Below, piece after piece: positions 22,681-34,084 of a stretch of DNA of 64,000 nt; within the stretch, counting starts at the first letter, position 1; each line of letters starts with the position of its first letter. Source of the DNA: Ochromonas danica (Eukaryota; Sar; Chrysophyceae; Chromulinales; Chromulinaceae); contig VKHL01000031.1 of the NCBI GenBank assembly GCA_015146655.1, positions 62,001-126,000 of the forward strand, written 5' to 3'. The notes under the pieces were generated by a model. The model saw only the letters and a program-made list of their open reading frames with translations, was not told the origin of the DNA and did no database searches. Both the position numbers and the translations under genes were made by a program.

Positions 22681-23883
22681 TTACTTCTCCTTGCCATGAG
22701 CCTTACCATGGCCTCCACCACCAGTCTTATCAAGAAGCTCAGCAAGGATACCCACAGAGGCCAAGGCAAGACCAAACCAGCCCTCGGGGCTCAAAGCATG
22801 GCCGTTGAGGAAGATGGAGAGGAGCACACTGAAGACCTTGCGAGTGGTAGTAATGGTGGTGCAGAACAAAGGATCAAAATTGGCAATAGTATAGAAGATG
22901 AAGCTCTGTCCAATTGCAGAGCAAACCGCAAACTTCAAGATCTTGTTGAAGATGAGAGGATTGGCAAAACAGTAAGAAAGACCGGAGTTGAGTTCACCGA
23001 GAGCCAAAGAGAAAACGGCAGCAGCGAGGCCCATGTACAAGTTGGTCCAGAACATCATATCATAAGGCTTGATGCTGACTCCCATATCCTTAGCCTTCTT
23101 CTTGAGCTTGTTCTGGACACCACCAGTGATTCCATCACAGGTGAGCGAGAGAAGGATGAAGGCAATGCCCATAATAGATGAAGATTTGGAAGAAGATTTC
23201 TTTCCCATGGAAACAATGCAGGTGCCAATAATAATAGCTAAGACAGATGCATACTCCCGAAGGGTATACTTAGCACCACCAAGAAGAAGGGAGCCAATCA
23301 TGACAGGAACCATCTTGCCAGACTTAGCCAAGGTGACGACAGGGAAAGAGACACCAGAGGCCAAAGAAAGGGAAGTGAAGGCCTTAGCGCACACCTGAGT
23401 GAGACCAGAGAGTGCAAACATATCCTGAGGGAGCTTTCCAGAGCCACCAGTCAGAAGGAGGCCAAGACCACCCACAATGACGTTAGCAAAAGCCTCTACA
23501 AATTAAATTCATACCATTGACATTTAATAAATAAGAAATTAGATATCAATCAAATCAAATTACTCACCTAAAGCCTGCAAAAACCAAGCAGCCTTGAACT
23601 TATCACCATTAGCAGCCGTGTAGTGGAAGACATCCTCTTGCAGAGTACCATAGTACAAAAATGCAGAGTAAATACCTCCGGCACCAATGAGAAGCTTCAC
23701 AATCTTAGGGATTTGAACAACAGCAGGAGCAGCTACAGAAGTGCCTTCAGCAACAGCTGGAACAGCTTTAGCATCAATTTTACTTGCCATGGAAACAATT
23801 GGTGGAAGAGCTGATTTAGCAGAAACAGTAGCCAAAGAGCCTAAAATAGATAGTAATAATAGCAATAGAAACTCAAACTTCAT
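22681..23883 (-). CDS. UAA/SLC35B-type nucleotide-sugar transporter-like protein with signal peptide
   Basis: Two exons, 23883-23568 and 23495-22681; 376 residues. From residue ~105 the protein has about eight hydrophobic spans and the UAA-family pattern: FALSGLTQVCAKAFTSLSLASGVSFPVVTLAKSGKM split around a KSGKMVPVM core, then DGITGGVQNKLKK and the C-terminal TTTRKVFSVLLSIFLNGH. These match SLC35B1/HUT1-like ER or Golgi transporters of UDP-sugars or ATP. Unusually, a clear cleavable-type signal peptide (MKFEFLLLLLLSILGSLA) and an Ala/Pro/Val-rich linker of about 50 residues precede the transporter core. That suggests topogenesis through the ER and possibly a plastid-surrounding membrane, which is inference. 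Confidence 0.82.
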
Positions 23884-24577
23884 GCAAGAACAAAAAAGGA
23901 TATCAGATGAATCTCTAGATATCCTATTTGGAAGAAAGGAGTTTAATTTTAGTTGAAGGAATAGAAAATGGTAAGTGAAGAGGGAATGAAAGCACGCCAC
24001 TTGGCAGAGGCAGTGGGCAGTGCGAGAGCGCTGTGGAGTGACAACCAGTTCAACCTGCACTGCGCGTGTCACAGGCTGGCCACAGGTGTGATTGATGTTG
24101 CTTGGGCAACCTTGAAGAACACACCTGGTCCAAACAGTGTAATTTCATAAAATGGACACCCTTCCGCGATACACCCCATTAGTGACTTGATTCTAACACT
24201 ACATTATACTGATATTCTGGAAGTAGAAGAAGTAGTGGTGGAAGGTAATGAAAGTTGGAGTAAAGTAAAAAATAGATTGCTTGGCTCTGACATAGAAGAT
24301 TGGGAATGTCATGCTTTCATAACTCATCAAAACGTGGAATATTGCAGTGTTGTTAACGACATTGAGGTGATGAAGATTCATATTTGTGCAAGACCTATTA
24401 TAAATAGCTAGATATAAAATCACCAATTATATCTTCTGTAAGACCGTTTACCGTTTATTACATATGGACCCATTTCCCCACTCCAATCGACTGGGTTGAT
24501 TTAGATTCGAGCATGTAAAGAAAACTCATTCAACTCATCCTTTCATTATTATTTAATTTATCAACATTCACAAGCAC
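23884..24577. other. Intergenic stretch between transporter and GCK gene
   Basis: About 690 bp. It contains an open frame at 24187-24411 with no recognisable fold, no domain and no good context, which I do not call. No tRNA or other RNA was found. Confidence 0.45.
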
Positions 24578-25648
24578 CTAATGAGCTGTCTCTTTATTAT
24601 CTGCAGCTTTCTCTATTCTCTCGTAATCTGTCCCAGCAATCATGATATCATAGTACTCATATTTCTTCATGCAACTCATCATGTCTCTAGTAACATTGAA
24701 GCATTTCTGAAGCTCTTCATCGTCTGTAAGGCTCTTTAAGCAATGATCCCAAGCCAAAAACTCTTCCCGGCAAGGTCCTCCTTTGATATACTTGCAGACT
24801 GGGCATTCATTTTTTGCATCTTCTGCTTCGTTGCTGTGATGTTCTGCTGACATGGCAGCTGCCTCTTTCTCTGTACTAGCATCATCAGTAACATGTGGAG
24901 TTGAAGGAGCAAGGTTCTTTCCGCTGTTGTCGTTTCTGTTTGGACTCTGTGCAGGCTCAGAGAAGTCCTCAGTGGGTTCGAACTCACAATTCCCTTGTTC
25001 ATTCATGCAGAGATTGCTGCAAAGAAACCCATCCACCACAACCTGTTGGTCAAACGGGATTCTCACTAATTGAACATTAGATTGAGCACCATAACTGCGA
25101 TCACCAACTTTCCCAGCAGTCAATCTACCCTTCCAAAACGGTCGAGAATGAATACCAGGAACACGTGCGATTCTACTTGGCAAATCATGCAACATTTGCA
25201 GCTTATCTTCATCCAAAGAGCTATTTTCACCTTTAAAGATCGGCAAACTCACTTCAAGCTCTGCATCTTTGATTTCTCCTATCATATTGGACACTCTGCC
25301 AGTTCCCACCACTGAACCATCTTCCAATGTGATCAACTCCTTCAGTCTGAAAGCAGTGCGATTTCCAAAGAGAGGTTGATATACATAGAGATCACTTTTA
25401 CTAGCTGCAGTGTTAATACAAACATATCTAACAGTTGCATTCTTGATATTACGCTTTGCTAATGCGGTCTCCAAGACTGCTTTGGAATCAGGTTTCAAAT
25501 AGACTGCAACCATTTCTTTAGGACGACTACCTTCATTACTTTTCTTCCCATCACAATGGGCAGTGAAATAGCTTGACCAAGTATGTCTTGATACAATAGC
25601 TGATAGACTCAATATTCCATTCATTTTCTTGTTCGTTTTGTTGTCCAT
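24578..25648 (-). CDS. GCK-domain (CHCH-like, Cys-rich) protein
   Basis: Single exon, 356 residues. The C-terminal ~65 residues match the GCK domain: CPVCKYIKGGPCREEFLAW, then DHC, KCF, a T and SCMKKYEYYD, with the expected cysteine spacing. GCK domains occur in algal, protist and plant proteins and resemble twin-CX9C mitochondrial proteins that form disulfides. The N-terminal ~220 residues look like a folded domain (VAVYLKPDSKAVLETALAK, ELITLEDGSVVGTGRVSN, with a loop near HSRPFWKGRLTAG) that I cannot assign. A low-complexity acidic linker joins the two. Divergent to the EF-hand gene with about 245 bp between starts. Confidence 0.75.
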   Translation of the reverse strand: MDNKTNKKMNGILSLSAIVSRHTWSSYFTAHCDGKKSNEGSRPKEMVAVYLKPDSKAVLETALAKRNIKNATVRYVCINTAASKSDLYVYQPLFGNRTAFRLKELITLEDGSVVGTGRVSNMIGEIKDAELEVSLPIFKGENSSLDEDKLQMLHDLPSRIARVPGIHSRPFWKGRLTAGKVGDRSYGAQSNVQLVRIPFDQQVVVDGFLCSNLCMNEQGNCEFEPTEDFSEPAQSPNRNDNSGKNLAPSTPHVTDDASTEKEAAAMSAEHHSNEAEDAKNECPVCKYIKGGPCREEFLAWDHCLKSLTDDEELQKCFNVTRDMMSCMKKYEYYDIMIAGTDYERIEKAADNKETAH

Positions 25649-25892
25649 TCCCCTCCTTCCTCCTCTTTGCCAGCAAAAACGCGTGATTATAAGACAAACG
25701 ACTTCTTCCTACTTGTTAACTTCACATCAACGGTCGTTACGCCAGCAACAACACGACGGCGTTGCCAACGCAATGCATCACTGACATTGACAAAGAAGCC
25801 CAAGAAGGTGAAGGACAAAGAAAGAAATAGATTTTTATTTTATTTTATCAGTCAATCATTGTACTATTCGAACTTGTTTTTCTTAGTAAAGA

Positions 25893-28800
25893 ATGGCAGA
25901 TTCTAGTAATATTCAAACTTTAGTGGATTGTTTTGATGAAATACCTGACATGATGAACAAAATCAAGACTACCCAACCTTTGCAAGGGCGATTTCATGGT
26001 AAGCACTTTTTTCTATCTTCTTTTCTTCTTCTTTACACAAGGACTAAAGAGTGTTTGTTTTTGTTTTTCAAATTAGTTCTTGAGCCAAATCATTCTTTTA
26101 ATGTTTCATTGGCATTACGTGGAAATCAAAATCTGAATGTATCAGATGGAAAGAATATCAATCAAGTTAATCGAATGGTTCAACAAGCAAAGAAAGTGAT
26201 ACAGCATTTAAATCAACTTCCTCCTGGTAAAGAGGTTAATACATGTGCAAGATTAGCAGAAGAACGTCTCAAAAGACTGCAAGGCAATGGTGTCGATCTT
26301 AACAAATTCTATCAACAATATGATGTCCATCGTAATGGAAGAGTCTCATATAAGGATTTTAGTGATATTCTAATAGCAGTATCCGCTGGTGTAGGTCGTG
26401 AGGATGCTATGCAACTTGCCGAGAGATTGGATAAACATAAAGCAGGTTCTATTGATTATAAGAACTTGCTATCATCGTTAAATCAGTTACAAAGAGAGCA
26501 GTTGTCATCTTCATCTCCAACTCCCTCTAAAGCAACACCGTCAAAGTCAACACCTTCTCAACCAACGAGTGAGAATAGAAGAGTGAGGATCTCACTTGAT
26601 CAGCCATATTATATAAATATTGCTGAAAATAACACTGCACAGCAACCGTCTTCTTCTTCTTCTTCTTCCTTATTTACGGAGAGTGCTCTATCACCAACTA
26701 TTTACTCCCAACCTATTGTTCATACACTTGGAACTGATGCTGATGATCTTGGCATTCCCAATGCTATTCTTCATTCAAAGAATTTCAAAGAAGGTCCTTT
26801 GGAACTCATCGATAGAGTAGGTCGACGCTTCTATTACCGTAATCCTATGAATCATGTTACAACCATGCTAAGAAAGAAAATTCCTCCATATTTCGTTGAC
26901 TCTACGGCAGATGAGAAAAGATCTCAACGAAGAAGATCTCACTCAGAACCACCACAAGGAGCTGGGGGGAAGACGCTAGGTCGTTGTGTTGAAGCTTCCC
27001 TTGTGAATTCATCAAATGAGAGTGCCCATCAAGGTAATAATAATACTGAAAGAGATATTGTTTTCAGCAGATCGTTGAGAACTTCGATTGAAAAGAAGAA
27101 GGAAGGTTCTAATCGCCCCCAGGAGACAGAAGAAAATGTTGAAATAACAAGTCCAATTAAGCGCATCACTCAGGCTCGAGAAGAAAAGAAGAGTCAAGCG
27201 AAGGCTATTGAATTCAAAGTTGCTGAAAATGCGATTATTCGTCACTTGGATGGTAATACCAGTATTCTGCGACATTTACTCAAACAACAAGACACTTCTC
27301 GATCTGGTTACGTAAATTTGGAGGAGTTAAAAAAGGCTCTTGTTTGTGCTGGTGTTCCTGTTGAAAAGAATGTAGTTGAAGCATTATTTGAAAGCAATGC
27401 CCATAAGGTATGCAGTGGATCGAATCAGGATTTGGCGCTATCAGGTGGTAAAGCGATGGATATTGAGGCATTCGTGAATAAGATTCAAGCACGGGCTGTT
27501 GCTCCCGCTTTATCTCATGTTTCTGGAGATCCTGGACTCATTAGAGGCAATAAAGAGAAAGAGAAAGTTCGAATAATGAAGAAAGTCCTGCACGGTTTGG
27601 ATAAAATTGGCAGTCCACAAAAGCTCTTTAATGATATTGTGGGCAGGCCGACAACTTCACTTAGTGTGGACCAGTTGCGCGAATCGTTACATTTTGCGGG
27701 TGCTGCTGTGTCTGACGCGGAGTTTAAGATCTTAGTCTCGGAAATGGACAAGAACAGAGATGGTCGCATTTCATTGTTGGAGTTTGATCGTTGTATGAAT
27801 CAAGCTGTGACAACTTATGAACATGAAAGTCGCGATAAATCTAGAGACTTGTTGTACAAATCTTCTAACTATCGTCATTCCAATCGTGAAGTGGGTTTGT
27901 TAAATAACGACAGTGTTTCCGAGTTTCCTGACTTGGGAAGAAGCAGACAATATCGCAAAGACAATCAACAATGGGAAAAGTTACGACAGCATATGCAAAA
28001 GTCTCATAAGAAGATTTTAAGAGCCTTTGAGTCATCCAATCCAAGTACTTTGCAAAGTCCCAAGGTTTCGCTTGCCAAGCTAACGAAGACATTGGCTCAA
28101 AGCGGGGTGATCTTAGGCCAGGATGACTCAAGATTGCTTCAAGAGCGCTTGGAATCATGTGCTGAAGGTTATAACGAGAAAAGTGTTGGCTTGGAGTCGT
28201 TTTGTGAAGTAATGGGAATTCCCATGGCAACAACTGATCGAGAAAAAATTGGTAAGTTATTTTCTTGGATTACACATTACGATAAGATGGAGGAGTAATC
28301 GGTGATAATGAAAACTAATGTGTGTAGTCACTTTGGATCGTGCGGACCTTATCCGAGATGAAGGAGTGTTTTCAACGGCACAACACTCGATAGCTGCAAA
28401 TCCTATTTATAGCAGCAGTATGTTCTTGCAAACTGACGAAGACGTTCTAATGCATGACTTCGGCAAGAGAAAGAGGTTAGTTATTCAACTCTTTTTAGTG
28501 GAACACTTTGTTTTACTTACACACCATGAATGATCATCAGGCATGTTCAGTCACTGGGAGAGCATGCGCATACTGCAAAGTTTTGGGAGTTTGAGAAGTC
28601 TATCGATAACCCCATGTTGTTTCCTCATCCTTTACCATCCTGCCGTCCGGATTATAGCTCTGAACTTGATGTTAAGATGCTCAAGCAAGGCATTGTGAGT
28701 TTGAAAGACTGCAAGCGTGCACCCAAGCTGTTCGGAAAGTCACTTGCCAGGCTCAGCGCAGACTTAGAAGACAGAAAGTCTTTGTTGAGTGAAGAGCAGC

Positions 28801-29270
28801 AGTCGAGAGGAAGAGATAGTATCTCTACAACCAATATAAGTGGTACCAATCGACGGGCGCGCAGTGCCCCTCCTATGCGCAGTTTGAGTGATTATCATGA
28901 GCTGCGCAGCTCGAAAGATTTCCACAATCAGATTGAATCGTTCGATGCCGAAAAGCCCAGAAAAGTTTCGAACTCCCATTTATCTTTGGCGGAGAAGGTT
29001 TCGAAATGGTCAGGCGGAAAACTCGTGGATTATGTTCATGGTAAAGATCCTGATTCTATGCAACCCTCTCCCTTTCAACGAAGTGATTCACGAGAATCTA
29101 CAGTATCCCCAAACTCATATGCAAGCACTTCAACCAATTCCATGGGCACATCGGACCGTGTGAGTCATAGTGGTGGAAAGTTTTTCAATAGTGCAGATCG
29201 TGGTCGCAGAACGTTGCGTCGGCAATTCGATCAAGTAGCGCGCAATGCACCTTTCGCGACTGACTTCTAA
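25893..29270 (+). CDS. Large EF-hand protein
   Basis: Four exons: 25893-25998, 26077-28251, 28328-28475 and 28541-29270; 1,052 residues. Intron 1 is 78 nt and in frame, so it could be read through, but it has good GT-AG signals and an intron-like pyrimidine tract. There are several EF-hand-like segments. The best is FKILVSEMDKNRDGRISLLEF, split here as DKNRDGRISLLEF, with all calcium-ligand positions present. Degenerate ones are YDVHRNGRVSYKDF and QDTSRSGYVNLEEL. The rest is charged, Ser-rich and probably disordered, with an RRARSAPPMR motif near the C-terminus. The arrangement resembles calcium-binding proteins of flagella or basal bodies, but I recognise no orthologue. Confidence 0.78.
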
Positions 29271-29506
29271 TTTGTCTCCTCTCTTTGTTTGTGTGTTTAG
29301 TATTTTCGATTCATCGTGGGTAGATAGATTTGTGTTTGATATACCACCCTTGGATGTTCATTTAACAACGAGGCTTTTTTGTAAAGTTAAATTGTTCTCT
29401 GTCTTTTATTTTTCTATTTTCCATGAACGTGAACATGATTACACATCTGTGTGGCGGATAATCTACTTGTTCATGCTTTATATTCATGTTCCTTACAATA
29501 ATAGAC

Positions 29507-29624
29507 ATGATCGTTCATACTAGCACTACTGCACCCTAACCCGTCAGATCTAGGAAGTTAAGCGTGCTCAGGCGAGGCCAGTAGTACGGTGGGTGACCAC
29601 GTGCGAAGCCCTCGTGACGATCGT
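29507..29624 (+). rRNA. rrn5: 5S ribosomal RNA
   Basis: About 118 nt. The ends ATGATCGT (29507-29514) and ACGATCGT (29617-29624) pair into an 8-bp helix I with one G-U. The internal promoter is recognisable: an A-box-like AGGAAGTTAAGCG, then a GTAGTACGGTGGGTGACC segment matching the conserved box C/loop E region. A T-run at ~29642-29650 could terminate Pol III. It is a solitary copy in an intergenic spacer. Confidence 0.93.
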
Positions 29625-30305
29625 TCTTATCTTATACTAGTATTTGTTTTACATCATATTTTCGTTTGTTTTGTTGTCTTCTATCCCTCTGCTGCTCCAC
29701 GCTTTTGATTGCATATTCAACATTTCACTATCTTCGAGAAAAAATGTAACCTTTGGAAGGAGATCTGGCAAAAACAAGCAATCAAGCTTGCATGACTAGT
29801 CTGGCGTGACTAGGTGCTAGTCTGGCAGTCTAGGTCTTCGTACGTGTGAAGGCAGTGGTATGGTGGGATCCATTTCAACATGGTACGTTGTCAAGGGAGA
29901 ATTGGTTCAACTGAAGGCTGCTGCTCCTCCGTCCTCGCATGACTTGGACTTACTTCCACAGAGAGAAGAACAACCCTCTTATTGTTACTACTACTTGATC
30001 CGCTCTCTATCATCTTTTCTTTAATAATAGTAATAATAATAACAATAAAGAAATTCTCTTATTATTGAGGAAGAGTAAGTAGTAGTGTTTGTGAAGAAGT
30101 GAATTCACTATTCAAATCAATTTCCTAACCCTTTTTTATCCTTTTTTATTGAAAAGAACAACCAACGTTATAAAGAAATTATCTTATCAATATTGAGATT
30201 AATTTCTGAAACAATAATATTTTCAAGTCTTTTTTCATAACAAAGCAAAACCAACCAGCACAAGATCTAGACAACAACAGACAGATAGACGACCGGAAGC
30301 ACAAA
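29625..30305. other. Intergenic region upstream of aureochrome
   Basis: About 680 bp between the 5S gene and the aureochrome start. It shows clustered CTAGTCTGGC/GTCTAGG words at 29790-29835 and A/T-rich stretches with AATAATA runs at 30020-30210. No gene is seen; the second half is presumably promoter and 5' UTR. Confidence 0.45.
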
Positions 30306-31782
30306 ATGCAATTTCAAGCAGCAAGTAATCCTGTATCTTTACCAGTGTCATTTACAGATAGTAACGTGACCATGGGGGGAGTGGGAGTTGGTGAAGGTGT
30401 CGATCTCGACTTTAATATTCTCTCAGAATATCTCTTTACAGATGAAGACAAGTTTCCTAATTGGGGATTAGAAGATATGATTATGAGAGATGCTGCTTCT
30501 GATGCTGAAGGTATGACTCCCTCTATCACTAACAATACACTATAGTTACAACACACATGAATCATCATTATTATCATTATCATGTTAAATGATGTTTGTA
30601 TATAGATCATAGTTCTGGTGATGAAGATGGGAAGAAATCGAAAGGAAAAGGAGGTGGAAAGAATCAAGATCAGATTGATCGTCGTAGAGAACGTAATCGT
30701 GTCTTAGCTCGTAAGACAAGACTTCGTAAGAAGTTTTTCTTTGAGGTAAATTACTCCTTGCTTCTCTCTCTCTCTCTTCTCTTAACGGGTTACTAACTAA
30801 CTAACCAACTGACTAACTCAAATGTATTGTTGGGGGAAATAGTCATTACAAAAGCAAGTTGCTCAGTTAGCCACTGAGAATGAGTTATTAAAGAATGTCA
30901 TCAAACAAAGAATGGATAATGATCTTCGAAATCAGATTCTTTCAGAATGCAAATCAATTGATTTGCCTCCAATTATTGCACACAATGCAGCTAATGCAAC
31001 TTCCATGTTAGAGAAGGCTGATTTTAGTTTAGTTAAAGCCATTCAAGCAGCACAGCGATCATTTGTCATAACCGATCCCTCTTTGCCAGATAATCCCATT
31101 ATCTTCGCTTCCCAGGGTTTCTTAGATTTGTCAGGTTATCGATTGGAGGATGTATTAGGACGTAATTGTCGTTTTATGCAAGGTCCTAATACTGATCCAA
31201 AACAAGTAGAAATTCTTCGGAAGGGAATTATGGAAGGAATTGATACTTCAGTCTGTCTTTTAAACTATCGGGCTGATGGTTCTCAATTCTATAATCAGAT
31301 TTTTGTTGCTGCGCTTCGAGATGCTGATCATAAGATCATCAATTATGTTGGAGTGCAAGTAGAGGTAAGAAGAAAAATATTAACTTGTTTTTCTTTTCAT
31401 CAATGAGAATGAGTAATGATGACGTATCGTGTATTAATATGAGCAGATCAAGCAGAAAGGCCCTCCTCCAAATGTTGAACTAGACAATTCCAGTCTGGAG
31501 CAATCCTCAACTCCTCTTTCTGGTGCAACTCCTGTCAATCGACCTAAGCGTGCACGGAAGAGTGGTAATTCTCAGAACAATTCTGTCAACGCTGGCTCGG
31601 CGGTCATGGAAGTTTGTGGCGGGCCGGCTGATGGACCAGTACCAGCAATGATCAGCTGTACCTCTGAGAGCTATGCACCCGGTCATTTTCCCCAAGGACA
31701 AACATACGTGCCACCGGATGTTAATATGATGGCTAGTACTGCTCATTACTATCCACATTATACTGGTGGACAGAGCAAATGA
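30306..31782 (+). CDS. AUREO: Aureochrome blue-light-receptor transcription factor (bZIP-LOV)
   Basis: Four exons: 30306-30510, 30606-30745, 30843-31364 and 31447-31782; 400 residues. Aureochromes are nuclear transcription factors of photosynthetic stramenopiles that sense blue light. The bZIP basic region has the N-x7-R signature (Asn99 to Arg107, in RNRVLARKTR), followed by a leucine zipper (LQKQVAQLATENELLKNVI). The C-terminal LOV domain spans about residues 175-290 with GRNCRFMQG, so the flavin-adduct cysteine is Cys224. NYRADGSQFYNQ and NYVGVQVE match the flavin-binding strands. The order bZIP then LOV, effector before sensor, is typical of the family. A Pro/Ser-rich tail with an RPKRARK basic patch ends it. 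Intron 2 splits the zipper from the basic region. Confidence 0.96.
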
Positions 31783-32333
31783 TTCTGATTATCATCTTCT
31801 TCCCGATGAGTCCAGTTCGGTTGACGATCTTTGTTTGGTCGGGAACGTTTCATGTCTTGATTTCGCTAGATTCTATATTTGCTCTTGTCTTATTTTGCTG
31901 TGCAGTACAAGTTGATTTAGGGCTGTGCTTCGCGCACCTTTCGATGGATTTGCTAATGTTCTTCTTTGCATCATCGATTACATCCGAACAATCTGTTCTG
32001 TTGGTGATCATGTGCTTTGTCTTTGTATATAGATTCGTAGATACACATACTGGTTCTCACCACTTGTTGACCAAGAAGATTGGTTGATGCTATTTGATGG
32101 CTGGTGTGATAACGGTGGAATTGATTGGTTTTAGTGAGGAAGGTCCAAAGTTTGGCTGGTGGGGAGAAGTAATTAGGCGTAATAATAATGATAATAATAC
32201 TCATGATCCACAAGAGCTAAGTCTTTGTAGTTGTTTGTTGGGGTTAACTAAGTCTTAAAGAGATAGAAACAGCAATAATAATAGTTCATACGGTACAAAT
32301 AATAGTCTAGAAAACACAGCAATAGTCTGCCTG
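31783..32333. other. Convergent intergenic stretch after aureochrome
   Basis: About 550 bp between two converging genes. T-rich 3' UTR-like sequence occurs on the left and AATAATAATG runs on the right. No gene is seen. Confidence 0.45.
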
Positions 32334-33880
32334 TTATTCAATGGGTCCATTACCACCACATGCCTCTTCTGAGGAGGTCGTATCACCACCACAAGTAAAA
32401 GCTGCTACCAGTTGAAGTGCTATGACTTCATATTCTACAGCTTCACTAGCTCGTCCCATCTAATTCATATCATCAGTAAGCAAGGAACAGATATAACAAA
32501 CTATAACATATCAAACAATCTAACCTCATGGAGAATACTGGTTATTAGAGCATAAGCTGCAGCTAGCAGATTGTTATTGCTACTATCCCTCATCACACTC
32601 AACTACAATGCATTTCCAAAACAATCAGTCAATCACATGAGAGAAGAAGATTGTCAATTACTGCGAAGTTACTCACCTGATAAAAGAGAATAGACGTCTG
32701 TGCCATAATCAAAGCTCTCTGTAATTCACCTTTCAACTTGAAAATTGCACTCATTCGTTTTAACCAATCAGCTAGAGGTTGGACAAGCATCTTATGGGCT
32801 TCTGCACACTGCCACCAAAACATAATACTAGACGAGTCATCACCTGTCTTTGATACTTTAGTTTTAACAGCCTTGGGTGTAAGTGGACTCTGTTGTGAAT
32901 AGTTTAATAGAGTTTTATCAGCTTTTTCAATTAACTCTTGGTCAAGACTAGCGTATAATGTAGAGGAAGGACTTGTTGTAGAGAAAGTGACATTTCTACA
33001 ACTTGCAAAATGACCATTTAAATATCGATCAATAGTTTCAATACTATTATATAACAATGAACGAGCTCGATCTAGTTGACCTTCCAATTGTAAAACTTCA
33101 CCAAATGCTGTCACAGTAGCAAGATATTGTTCTAGTGCAATAGCATAGACATCCGGAGTAATTGTCATACTATCATTAGGAGGCATTAATTCATTCAATG
33201 GGCGAATACCCAATAGAAAGGGTGCTAGTGCTTCTTCTTGTTCTTTGCAAGCATCTTCCAAACAAGCTAAGTGATGTTCACCATAATCTGTCACATGAGC
33301 TGACATAGCAGATGAAGGTCTGCTATCAAATACTCTCTCCTTAGCACTTCCATTATTTGACGGATTATTGCTATTGTCATTGCTATCATCACTATTATCA
33401 ATGAACTTAATACCCAGACGACGTTGCATTGCATGCATTCCAGGGAAACCTAGAAGAGGTTGTGGAATACCTGCAGATCCTGCCTCAGAGGTCTCTTTAG
33501 AAGATCTACGAAATTAGAGTAATGGTTTAAGAGAAGTCTAGAAGGAAAGGGCAAGACAAGGATAGTACTCACTTGGTCCATCCGTAAGTGAAGGATTTGT
33601 TACGAGACCTTTCAAACAAATCAAGTTAATTATGATCAGACAGGTAGTAAGGGATGAAGGTAAATTAGCTTACAAAGGTGTTAGCTTTAATTCTCGTAGT
33701 GACTCTGTGCAGAAAGGCTAAACCATGATGATGATGATGAAGATGAAGATGGTGAGAAAACACAAAATGTGAGAAAACAACAAACAATTGAATAGAAGAG
33801 AAATATCTTACATCTAATGACTCAGATCGAAATACATCACTTGATCTTGGACTAGTAATAGTATTATATTTTGCTTTCAT
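32334..33880 (-). CDS. Conserved-looking helical protein of unknown function
   Basis: Six exons: 33880-33812, 33702-33674, 33608-33573, 33505-32677, 32602-32525 and 32459-32334; 388 residues. All junctions keep phase, including a 29-nt exon. The first ~120 residues are Ser/Asn-rich and disordered. After that, paired amphipathic helices (YAIALEQYLATVTAFGEVL, QLDRARSLLYNSIETID, ADWLKRMSAIFKLKGELQ and an Ala-rich last exon) suggest a helical-repeat or MIT-like fold. No catalytic motif is visible. I do not recognise the family. It shares a ~205-bp divergent promoter with the next gene. Confidence 0.65.
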
Positions 33881-34084
33881 CTAATAATATAAACTTGAAG
33901 AAGTAAATCAATCTAACTTGGCAAACCAAACAACAAATACCACACCACTCCGCGGAATGGAAACTGACGAAGGGTTTATTAGTCGATATTTACTAGTTGG
34001 CCGAGTGGTAATAGTGACTTTTCCTTGACTGTGAGGTGAATGAACCAAGCACAGCTGAAGGCTCTGGCAGAGTAACACATAGCG

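Noticed and set aside
24187-24411. Possible small acidic protein gene on the plus strand
   Set aside because: It has no domain, no splice support, low-quality composition and a minus-strand open frame over the same bases; likely chance.
29750-29880. Possible structured RNA with repeated CTAGTCTGGC words
   Set aside because: I compared it by eye with tRNA, U1, U2, U4, U5 and U6 signatures and found none; the words look like simple local duplication.
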